The notes below the pieces were generated by a model. It saw only the letters and a list, made by a program, of their open reading frames with translations, did no database searches and had not been told where the DNA came from. The position numbers and the translations under genes were made by a program. A stretch of 30,007 nucleotides of DNA from an uncultured Clostridia bacterium (GTDB lineage: Bacteria; Bacillota; Clostridia; Saccharofermentanales; Saccharofermentanaceae), in contig CALEFT010000049.1 of NCBI GenBank assembly GCA_937876985.1, positions 1-30,007 of the forward strand, in the 5' to 3' direction. Each line of letters begins with the position of its first letter. The first letter of the stretch is position 1. Of the stretch, positions 14,959 to 21,628 are shown piece after piece.

Positions 14959-15775
14959 TATGAGCAATATATGTATATAGTTCTTTTTTGTTCATATCCG
15001 TAGAATCGGCTAGCTTGCTAACAATCTCCTTCGTCGACAAGCCCTGATTTTTGTAGGCGCGAATCATTTCGTCCAGCTTGTCCTCGCCAAGCTTTTCGAG
15101 TTCGGGTTCAGGAAGTGGCTCTAGGCAAATTACAAACTCTCCCTTTGGCGCGACCTCCTCGAAAAGCGCGCGCGCGTCGCACACCTTCGTTCGGATTACT
15201 TGCTCATATCTCTTGGTTAGTTCCCTGCAAAAAGCGACCTCGCAGTCGCCAAAACCAGCCTCAACTAAGTCGTCGATGGTCTTCAAGAGTCGATGTGGCG
15301 CCTCATAAAGCACAATTGTAACGCGAACATCCTTGAGGGCAGCTAGACGAGTCTTGCGCTCCTTGCCCTCCGATGCCAAGAAGCCCTCGTAATGATAACG
15401 GCGCGTATCAAGGCCACTCATTACTAGCGCCGTGATAGCTGCAACAGGTCCTGGAACAACAGTCACATCGATATCGTTCTCGATGCAAAGCTTCACCAAG
15501 TCGTACCCAGGATCCGAAATACACGGCATTCCTGCATCAGTTACAAGTGCAACGTCAGCGCCTTCGCTTAGCATTCGAATCAGGCTTTCACCTCGCATCG
15601 CCTTATTGTGCTCGTGGTAGCTCATCAGCTTTGCTTCGATGCCAAGTCCCCTTAGAAGCAAGCCGGTTGTTCTGGTATCCTCACATGCGATGAGGGACAC
15701 GCTGCTTAAAATCTCGATGGCTCTTAACGAGATGTCCTTCAAATTTCCAATCGGTGTTCCAACTAAATAAAGCAA
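14951..15775 (-). CDS. rsmI: 16S rRNA (cytidine-1402-2'-O)-methyltransferase RsmI
   Basis: A 274-residue tetrapyrrole-methylase-fold enzyme that 2'-O-methylates C1402 in the 16S rRNA decoding centre. The N terminus LYLVGTPIGNLKD, the ACEDTR motif and the ALVTDAGMPCISDPG motif are diagnostic of RsmI. The C-terminal 50 residues resemble the small helical RsmI tail domain. Translation starts at TTG (15775), 9 nt after GGAGGA at 15785-15790. This start lies 13 bp inside the end of the upstream methyltransferase gene, so the two are translationally coupled. Confidence 0.93.
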   Translation of the reverse strand: MLYLVGTPIGNLKDISLRAIEILSSVSLIACEDTRTTGLLLRGLGIEAKLMSYHEHNKAMRGESLIRMLSEGADVALVTDAGMPCISDPGYDLVKLCIENDIDVTVVPGPVAAITALVMSGLDTRRYHYEGFLASEGKERKTRLAALKDVRVTIVLYEAPHRLLKTIDDLVEAGFGDCEVAFCRELTKRYEQVIRTKVCDARALFEEVAPKGEFVICLEPLPEPELEKLGEDKLDEMIRAYKNQGLSTKEIVSKLADSTDMNKKELYTYIAHML

Positions 15776-16605
15776 TCTGTATGTTCCTCCTCATATATCC
15801 TTCGTAATTGTTCTGTCGGTGTTGGTTTGAGCTGCGGCTTCTTTTCGCCGGAGTCGCTAGAACTGCCCAATCCACGATACTCGCTCAAAACTAGCGGTGG
15901 CAAGACCTTCATCATGTTCGCTTTGGTGCCGCGCCTACCTGCGACGAGGACCATGCTCGCGTTTTTGTCCGCGAAAGGATGCACGAACATAAGCCTAATC
16001 GGCGTGATCTTGTTCTGCTCAAACGACGCAAGAAGCTCCGCGGCTCTAGTTGCGCGCATTACCATCACAACATAGCCAGAGCTTGGAACCACCCTGCTAG
16101 CAGCCACTCGCACAAAGTCATCGAGACTGCCGTTTTCCTCAAATCGCGCGTTGAGCCTCAGCTTACCGCCATCTTCACTCGCGCTAGTCCCATCCTCTCT
16201 GCGAAAAAACGGCGGATTTGCAACAACAATATCGTACTGCTTCGCCTTAATCTCAGCCGGCAGTTCGCGAATATCCGCGTTATGCGCACTCATGCGTCCA
16301 GAAAGCTCGTTAAGGTCAATATTTTTCTTTATCACCTCAAACGAATCCCGCATAATCTCAACCGCATCAACACTAACATTCGCCTTACGAGCACAAATCA
16401 AAGTCGAGCACGCACCACATCCAGCGCCAAGTTCAAGAATTCTTGCCTTCGAATTTCCACGCACAAAAGAGGCTGCAAACCAAGCTAGCAGCGTCGTGTC
16501 AGTCCCATATCGAAAACCATCCTTCAACTGCAAAAGCTGATATCCACCTCGACCTAAGTCCTCTATTGTCAAATTATCTTCAACTAATTCTCTCATAAGC
16601 TCCAT
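15763..16605 (-). CDS. TrmN6-like tRNA1(Val) adenine-37 N6-methyltransferase
   Basis: A Rossmann-fold methyltransferase of the TrmN6/YfiC (COG4123) type, about 280 residues. The conserved GFRYGTDTTLLAWF is at about 30-43, the SAM-binding ELGAGCG at 58-64, and the adenine-N6 catalytic motif NPPFF at 130-134. The last 30 residues are an extra Ser/Lys/Pro-rich tail. The start is uncertain: GTG 16611, ATG 16605 and ATG 16596 are all in frame and none has a well-spaced ribosome site; I list ATG 16605. It overlaps rsmI by 13 bp and forms a two-gene RNA-modification operon with it. Confidence 0.8.
   Translation of the reverse strand: MELMRELVEDNLTIEDLGRGGYQLLQLKDGFRYGTDTTLLAWFAASFVRGNSKARILELGAGCGACSTLICARKANVSVDAVEIMRDSFEVIKKNIDLNELSGRMSAHNADIRELPAEIKAKQYDIVVANPPFFRREDGTSASEDGGKLRLNARFEENGSLDDFVRVAASRVVPSSGYVVMVMRATRAAELLASFEQNKITPIRLMFVHPFADKNASMVLVAGRRGTKANMMKVLPPLVLSEYRGLGSSSDSGEKKPQLKPTPTEQLRRIYEEEHTDCFI
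15785..15790 (-). promoter_or_regulatory. Ribosome binding site for the rsmI TTG start
   Basis: GGAGGA on the minus strand, formed by Glu codons near the end of the upstream gene, 9 nt before TTG 15775. It supports the TTG start over any downstream ATG, since RsmI homology begins at once after it. Confidence 0.8.
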
Positions 16606-16635
16606 TTGCACATGTTGGCGTAAGTTTGTTCATTT

Positions 16636-16665
16636 ATTATCCTATTTCTTTATGGTATTTTGCAA
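16636..16665 (-). promoter_or_regulatory. Predicted promoter of the trmN6-like/rsmI operon
   Basis: The minus strand reads TTGCAA (16660-16665), 18 bp, then GATAAT (16636-16641). Transcription would start near 16629, leaving a short leader of about 24 nt. Confidence 0.5.
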
Positions 16666-16712
16666 CATTTAATTTGTCGTGATTTGCCGCCGCGATATGT
16701 TCATTTGCGTTC

Positions 16713-16887
16713 GTCAACAGTTTTGTCAACAAAAACGGGGTAATCTGTTGACAGATTTGTTGACAAGGCTTCCGTCAACAGTTTCGTCAACAAAATCGGG
16801 CTAATCTGTTGACAGATTTGTTGACAAGGCTTCCGTCAACAGTTTTGTCAACAAAAACGGGCTAATCTGTTGACAGATTTGTTGACA
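16713..16887 (-). repeat. Array of about three 61-bp A-type repeat units, inverted
   Basis: TAATCTG recurs at 16741, 16802 and 16863, a 61-bp period. Relative to 1-95 the units are on the opposite strand. Each unit has two GTCAAC boxes and two GTTGAC boxes in dyad arrangement around a GGAAGCC/GGCTTCC core. The units are nearly identical, which points to recent amplification or homogenisation. The array lies in the 438-bp gap between iorB and the methyltransferase operon. Confidence 0.9.
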
Positions 16888-16924
16888 AGAATCACCTGAT
16901 TTTATTTCAGCAGAAAGTTCACCC
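16888..16924 (-). repeat. Linker and partial B-type unit, inverted
   Basis: Read on the minus strand, GGGTGAACTTTCTGCTGAA (16906-16924) matches the end of the B units at 12227-12247, and the following bases match the 22-bp linker at 12246-12267 with several differences. The composite B-linker-A element is thus present twice in opposite orientations about 4.6 kb apart. Confidence 0.8.
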
Positions 16925-16954
16925 AAAAAAGAGAAGAACAATAATTATCAATCT

Positions 16955-17003
16955 TTACAAAAACAAAAATCGCTCACATTACCATACGTAAATGCAAGCG
17001 ATT
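16955..17003 (-). terminator. Terminator of the paaK-iorA-iorB operon
   Basis: On the minus strand AATCGCT pairs with AGCGATT (plus 16997-17003 and 16968-16974), with an inner CATTTAC/GTAATG pairing containing one bulge, followed by a T-rich tail (plus A-rich 16955-16967). It lies about 40 bp beyond the iorB stop. Confidence 0.75.
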
Positions 17004-17043
17004 AATTGTTATCATTATAGTGGTAATTAATCACTACTATATC

Positions 17044-17640
17044 TTAAGCGTTCTCCTTACCAAGCTCGAACGCCTTGATATTTGTAGGAATAACCTTTGG
17101 CTTATTTGCGAAAGCCTCCTCGATCGACTCCTGCCAAATCTTATCATCAACGCCAAAATACTTGGAAAGTGCACCGAGCATTACCATGTTAACTGCCTTC
17201 GCAGTACCTGCCTCATTAGCAAGTGCGAGTGCATCAAACTCGATTACTTTTGTATCGTCGATAGCACTATTCTCAAGAGAAGCATAGATTCCTTCTGGAT
17301 ACTTAACCTGTCCAAGTAGAACTGGCAAGGACTTAATCTTCTGGCTGTTAATAATCATCACGCCATCCTTCTTAAGAAGATTTGCCCATCTAATTGACTC
17401 AACCTCTTCGAAAGAAAGCAAGAAATCAGCTGTACCTTCCTCAATGATTGGAGAGTGAACCTCCTTACCAATCTTTACATATGTGATTACAGAACCACCA
17501 CGCTGGCTCATTCCGTGTACTTCGGATACCTTTACATCAAGACCTAGCTTGAGGCTTAGAATTCCGAGGAGCTTTCCTGCGATAAGTGTACCCTGTCCAC
17601 CTACTCCAGCCAAAACAATAGAAGCTTCAAAATCTGCCAT
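17044..17640 (-). CDS. iorB: Indolepyruvate:ferredoxin oxidoreductase, beta subunit
   Basis: A 198-residue gamma-type POR domain subunit. It pairs with IorA to oxidise indolepyruvate and other aryl-pyruvates to aryl-acetyl-CoA, reducing ferredoxin. GVGGQG at 12-17 and the HGMSQRGG segment are typical of 2-oxoacid:ferredoxin oxidoreductase gamma domains. ATG 17640 is chosen over the longer frame because GGGAGGAG, formed at the end of iorA, lies about 8 nt before it. The gap to iorA is only 5 bp, so the two are co-translated. The length is normal. Confidence 0.93.
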   Translation of the reverse strand: MADFEASIVLAGVGGQGTLIAGKLLGILSLKLGLDVKVSEVHGMSQRGGSVITYVKIGKEVHSPIIEEGTADFLLSFEEVESIRWANLLKKDGVMIINSQKIKSLPVLLGQVKYPEGIYASLENSAIDDTKVIEFDALALANEAGTAKAVNMVMLGALSKYFGVDDKIWQESIEEAFANKPKVIPTNIKAFELGKENA

Positions 17641-17645
17641 AGTTA

Positions 17646-19412
17646 TTACTCCTCCCACTTAATTAGTGCATCAAACTTACACATATTCACGCACAAGCCA
17701 CAGTTGTTACAGGACTCTGCATCGATTACTGGCTTTCTATCTTCACCCATAATTAATGCTGGACACATGATACGTCCACATGCACCACAAGCCTTACACT
17801 TGTCATAATCAACTGTTACTTCGATACCCTTCACTGCTCTACCTGTTGGGATAAGCGCACAAGGACGACGAGCGATGATAACAGATACACAATCCTTATC
17901 GAGTTCTTCCTTAATAACCTTCTCTGCGCCAAATGTATCAACAGGATCCACAACGCGAACCGAAGTTACTCCGCATGCCTCGCAAAGCTTTTCGAGGGAG
18001 ATTGCTGGAGCTGGCTGCAATCTAATATTTCTACCAGTAGAAGGATTCTGCTGATGTCCTGTCATTCCTGTGATAGAGTTGTCGAGAATAATGAGTGTAA
18101 TTGCTGACTCATTGTAGCAAGCGTTGATGAGGTTTGTGATTCCTGAATGTAGGAAAGTCGAGTCGCCGATTACGCCAACTGTCTTCTTGGAATCTATGCC
18201 ATCTGTAGCCTTGTCAAAACCATGTGCCATACCAACTGAAGCACCCATACATACGCAAGCATCAAGTGCCTGCATAGGAGGAAGTGCACCAAGAGTATAA
18301 CAGCCGATGTCTCCCATTACCTGAACCTTGAGACGGTTTAATGCAAGGAACAAGCCCTTATGTGGACAGCCTGCGCACAATACCGGTGGACGACCTGGAG
18401 CGGCCTCAAGAGAGGATGTCTCGATTCCCTTTACTGGAAGTGGCAAATCGGAAAGTGCAGATCTAATCATCTTCGCTGTATATTCACCAAGAAGTGTGAA
18501 ATGCTCCTTACCTTCGCACTTAATACCGCTAGCCTTAATCTCGTTCTCGATGAATGGGTCAAGCTCCTCAACAACTACAAGGCGGTCAACCTTGGAAGCG
18601 AAGTCCTTGATCAAATCCATTGGAAGTGGCCATACAAGACCAAGCTTCAATACAGAAGCATCTGGCAAAGCCTCACGAACATGCTGATATGCTGCACCAG
18701 CAGTTACAATACCAATATTTGTGGAACGCATTTCGACCTTGTGCAAACCAACATTTGTTGTCATGTCAGAAGAATCCTTAGCGATCTTCGCTGTACGATC
18801 CTCTACAACAACGTGTCTCTTAATAGCCATAGCTGGCATCATTACATACTTAGAGGAATCCTTAACGTATTCCTTAACAATCTGCTCCTTTGGCTCGCAA
18901 AGCTCTACAACAGAACGAGAGTGCGACACACGTGTGTGCAAACGAAGAATTACTGGACAATCGTATTTCTCAGAGAAATCAAACGCAGCCTTAGCAAAAT
19001 CCTTACACTCCTGGCTATCTGCTGGCTCAAAAACAGGAATCTTCGCACTTCTAGCGTGATTTCTACTATCCTGCTCATTCTGAGAAGAGTGCATTCCTGG
19101 GTCATCTGCCACGCAGAACAAAAGTCCGCCGTTTACACCAGTATATGCAGCAGTAAACATTGGGTCAGCAGCAACATTAAGTCCAACGTGCTTCATACAA
19201 CTCATCGCACGCGCACCGCGAATGCTCGCACCAATTGCAACCTCTGCTCCAACCTTCTCGTTTGTAGCCCACTCACAAGTAATCGACTCGTAATCGCTAA
19301 TTGCCTCTGTAATCTCCGTAGAAGGAGTACCTGGATATGAAGAAACTACCTTCACGCCTGCCTCATAAGCACCGCGTGCAACAGCTTCATTACCTAGCAT
19401 GATTTGCTTCAT
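17646..19412 (-). CDS. iorA: Indolepyruvate:ferredoxin oxidoreductase, alpha subunit
   Basis: A 588-residue thiamine-diphosphate enzyme subunit. The N-terminal SSYPGTPSTEI is the typical pyrimidine-domain start. The central part has CAGCPHKGLF and the TPP/Mg segment GDSTFLHSGI with a downstream N. Two ferredoxin-like clusters close the protein: Cys 539, 542, 545, 550 and Cys 568, 571, 574, 578, each ligating a 4Fe-4S cluster. Oxygen sensitivity and ferredoxin use fit an anaerobe. GGAGGT sits 5 nt before ATG 19412. It follows paaK by 52 bp on the same strand. Confidence 0.95.
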   Translation of the reverse strand: MKQIMLGNEAVARGAYEAGVKVVSSYPGTPSTEITEAISDYESITCEWATNEKVGAEVAIGASIRGARAMSCMKHVGLNVAADPMFTAAYTGVNGGLLFCVADDPGMHSSQNEQDSRNHARSAKIPVFEPADSQECKDFAKAAFDFSEKYDCPVILRLHTRVSHSRSVVELCEPKEQIVKEYVKDSSKYVMMPAMAIKRHVVVEDRTAKIAKDSSDMTTNVGLHKVEMRSTNIGIVTAGAAYQHVREALPDASVLKLGLVWPLPMDLIKDFASKVDRLVVVEELDPFIENEIKASGIKCEGKEHFTLLGEYTAKMIRSALSDLPLPVKGIETSSLEAAPGRPPVLCAGCPHKGLFLALNRLKVQVMGDIGCYTLGALPPMQALDACVCMGASVGMAHGFDKATDGIDSKKTVGVIGDSTFLHSGITNLINACYNESAITLIILDNSITGMTGHQQNPSTGRNIRLQPAPAISLEKLCEACGVTSVRVVDPVDTFGAEKVIKEELDKDCVSVIIARRPCALIPTGRAVKGIEVTVDYDKCKACGACGRIMCPALIMGEDRKPVIDAESCNNCGLCVNMCKFDALIKWEE

Positions 19413-19464
19413 AGAATACCTCCAATAATATCTTTTGTCCTAATCCTCTCTCGAAAAGCCTCAC

Positions 19465-20769
19465 TTAGAAAGCCTTATTACGCTTGTCGATTACGCGCTT
19501 TGACTTTCCAGCTGTTCTCTCAAGTGTTTTTGGATTAAGAAGTGTAACCTTCGTATCAATCAAAAGTGTAGTCTTAAGCTTATATCTTATCTCGTTTGTA
19601 AGCTTCTCTAGGTTCGCATATGACTCGATCATCGAACCATCAGCAAGTTCTACCTGTACTTCCATTCTGTCAGTAAACTTCTCAGTAGTTACAATAAGCT
19701 GATACTGCTGTCCGATACCCTCGATGTTCATTAGCACCGACTCGATCTGAGATGGGAATACATTAACACCACGAATTACCATCATGTCATCAGAACGACC
19801 CTTAATGAGTTCCATACGAGCATTTGTACGTCCACAAGAGCACTGCTCATAATGAAGTCTTGTAATATCCTTCGTTCTATAACGAAGCATCGGAATACCT
19901 TCCTTAGTAAGAGTAGAAAGCACAAGCTCACCCTCGCTACCCTCTGGTAAAACCTCACCTGTCTCTGGATTAATAATCTCTGCAATGAAGAAGTCCTCAT
20001 TGATATGCATTCCTGTATGCTCAAGACACTCATATGATAGTCCTGGGCCACATAGCTCTGTAAGTCCATAGTTCTGTGTATCAAAAATACCAAGGCTTGC
20101 CTCAATCTGCTCACGCATCTCAGGTGTATGACCTTCTCCACCGAACATACCAACTCTTAAGAAAATATCATCCTTAGTTAGTCCCATCTCGCCAAGAACC
20201 TCAGCAATACGAAGAACGTAAGATGGTGTCGCAACAAGTACAGTAGACTTCAAATCCTGCAAGAACATGATTTGTCTCTCAGTATTACCAGAAGAAACTG
20301 GAATTACAGTAGCACCAACTCTCTCAAGTCCATAGTGAAGTCCAAAGCCACCTGTGAAAAGTCCGTATCCGAACGAAATCTGAGCTGTATCCTTATTAGT
20401 AACACCTGCAGCTGTAGCCATTCTCGCACAGCACTCAGTCCAGTTCTCCATGTCATTACGAGTATAACCAACAATAATTGGCTTACCAGTAGTTCCCGAA
20501 GAACCGTGAATTCTAACAATCTCAGAATTATCTACAGCAAACATCTTATCTGGATAATTCTGACGAAGATCGTCCTTAACCGTAAATGGAATCTTCTGAA
20601 TGTCCTTCAATGTCTGGATATGCTCTGGCTTAAGGCCAATCTCATCCCACTTATTCTTATAGAAAGGTACATTCTCATAGGCATACTTAACCTGCCACTT
20701 CAAACGCTCGAGCTGAATCTTCTCAAGTTCCGAGCGTGTCAAACACTCATTGTTGTTCCAAAAAGCCAT
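19465..20769 (-). CDS. paaK: Phenylacetate-CoA ligase family protein
   Basis: A 434-residue acyl-adenylate-forming enzyme. The nucleotide-binding loop SSGTTGKP is at 90-97. The C-terminal region has the hinge RSDDMMVIRGVNVFPSQIE, typical of PaaK. It interconverts aryl-acetates and their CoA thioesters with ATP. With iorA and iorB downstream it may work in reverse to conserve the thioester energy as ATP, or forward to activate aryl-acetates; the sequence does not tell which. ATG 20769 has AGGAGG 10 nt upstream and gives the normal family length; the frame open to 20805 is not needed. Confidence 0.93.
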   Translation of the reverse strand: MAFWNNNECLTRSELEKIQLERLKWQVKYAYENVPFYKNKWDEIGLKPEHIQTLKDIQKIPFTVKDDLRQNYPDKMFAVDNSEIVRIHGSSGTTGKPIIVGYTRNDMENWTECCARMATAAGVTNKDTAQISFGYGLFTGGFGLHYGLERVGATVIPVSSGNTERQIMFLQDLKSTVLVATPSYVLRIAEVLGEMGLTKDDIFLRVGMFGGEGHTPEMREQIEASLGIFDTQNYGLTELCGPGLSYECLEHTGMHINEDFFIAEIINPETGEVLPEGSEGELVLSTLTKEGIPMLRYRTKDITRLHYEQCSCGRTNARMELIKGRSDDMMVIRGVNVFPSQIESVLMNIEGIGQQYQLIVTTEKFTDRMEVQVELADGSMIESYANLEKLTNEIRYKLKTTLLIDTKVTLLNPKTLERTAGKSKRVIDKRNKAF

Positions 20770-20820
20770 AACTACGTCCCTCCTGCCAAAATTGGCGCTA
20801 CACAAGCTTTCAATTTATAA

Positions 20821-20829
20821 ATTATAACA
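20821..20829 (-). promoter_or_regulatory. Predicted extended -10 promoter for paaK-iorA-iorB
   Basis: The minus strand reads TGTTATAAT (TG at plus 20828-20829, TATAAT at 20821-20826). The -35 region is only T-rich. The leader would be about 45 nt. The promoter lies in the short gap after the membrane protein gene. Confidence 0.5.
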
Positions 20830-20852
20830 CACGCATCACCTAGTAAAAAGTA

Positions 20853-21272
20853 TTATTCAGCGTCAGCCATCTTCTTTGCTTCCTTAGAGTCCTTATGGAT
20901 CAACTTATTCTTCGCATTAAAGATGTAATTATTCTTAAACTCCTCGTTGATTGCACAAATCGCCTCATACTTATCCATATTATTACGATTTACATACTCC
21001 GCACAAAACTTCGCATTTGTGTGAAGCTTCTTGTCGATATCCTTAGAAGCAATCTTATCAGTAATCTTACGCGAAAAAGTAAGATTTAAAACAATTGCAC
21101 CAATGGCCAAAATCGCACCTGGTACCACGAATATTGTCTCAATCTCATCAGTCAACGCCATGCAAAACAATAGTCCTCCACCAATAAACAACAATGAAGC
21201 AATCAAGGAAAACAACCCAGAAACAAGCGTAGCCTTGGTAGAGAAATAATAATTACGATAACCTAACAACAT
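20853..21272 (-). CDS. Small two-helix membrane protein, unknown function
   Basis: A 139-residue protein with two predicted membrane segments (about 14-40 and 46-66) and a charged, Lys/Glu-rich cytoplasmic tail of about 70 residues. I do not recognise a family. ATG 21272 is chosen because AGGAGG lies 7 nt upstream; the frame open to 21302 would begin inside a terminator. The only clear promoter nearby is that of tRNA-Leu, and a terminator hairpin sits between the tRNA and this gene, so expression may depend on read-through. Confidence 0.75.
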   Translation of the reverse strand: MLLGYRNYYFSTKATLVSGLFSLIASLLFIGGGLLFCMALTDEIETIFVVPGAILAIGAIVLNLTFSRKITDKIASKDIDKKLHTNAKFCAEYVNRNNMDKYEAICAINEEFKNNYIFNAKNKLIHKDSKEAKKMADAE

Positions 21273-21290
21273 ATATAATCCTCCTGTAAT

Positions 21291-21322
21291 AAAAAAGCTC
21301 ACTACTCTTTCAAGTAATGAGC
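21291..21322 (-). terminator. Terminator directly after tRNA-Leu
   Basis: On the minus strand GCTCATTACT pairs with AGTAGTGAGC (one T-G wobble, 10 bp), followed by six T (plus A-run 21291-21296). It begins 6 nt after the tRNA CCA end and ends about 18 nt before the start codon of the downstream membrane protein. Confidence 0.85.
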
Positions 21323-21327
21323 AATAT

Positions 21328-21410
21328 TGGTGCGGCTGACGAGACTTGAACTCGTACGGTCTCCCACACGCCCCTCAAACGTGCGCGTCTGCCTATTCCG
21401 CCACAGCCGC
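21328..21410 (-). tRNA. tRNA-Leu, anticodon GAG
   Basis: An 83-nt tRNA with encoded CCA. The acceptor stem GCGGCTG/CAGCCGC is a perfect 7-bp match. The anticodon stem CACGT/GCGTG encloses the loop TTGAGGG, giving anticodon GAG (reads CUU and CUC). A variable arm and a T-loop with GTTCAAGTC follow. A type II tRNA with this D-arm (TGGCGGAAT...GGCAGACGCG) is typical of bacterial tRNA-Leu. Confidence 0.96.
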
Positions 21411-21441
21411 ATATCAAATGATGTGTTTCATAAGCATGAAG

Positions 21442-21470
21442 ATTATACTTTTCGAGAAAGATTATGTCAA
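21442..21470 (-). promoter_or_regulatory. Consensus promoter of tRNA-Leu
   Basis: The minus strand reads TTGACA (21465-21470), exactly 17 bp, then TATAAT (21442-21447): a perfect sigma-A promoter. Transcription would start about 25 nt before the tRNA. The spacer contains the recurrent CTCGAAAAG motif. Confidence 0.9.
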
Positions 21471-21581
21471 GCACTTTTTCTCTATCTCGAAAAGTTTTCC
21501 ATTAACCTCATAGAAAAGCTCAAATCCTATCCTTATGTTCCTGCTTTCTAGCTTCCAAGACTAGTCAAATTTTCCTGCAAA

Positions 21582-21610
21582 CAAAAAGGCTCACCCCGAA
21601 GGATGAGCCC
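21582..21610 (-). terminator. Strong terminator of the giant surface protein gene
   Basis: On the minus strand GGCTCATCC and GGGTGAGCC form a 9-bp stem capped by a TTCG tetraloop and followed by five T. It lies about 20 bp beyond the stop codon. Confidence 0.92.
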
Positions 21611-21628
21611 AATTGTTTAAGTTAGGAA

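Noticed and set aside
16713..16924. Possible CRISPR array
   Set aside because: The whole 61-bp period is repeated with no variable spacers, and units are internally symmetric; no cas gene is nearby.
18360..19340. 326-codon open frame opposite iorA
   Set aside because: The composition is implausible (Cys/Leu/Asn-rich), and it is antisense to a clearly recognised gene.
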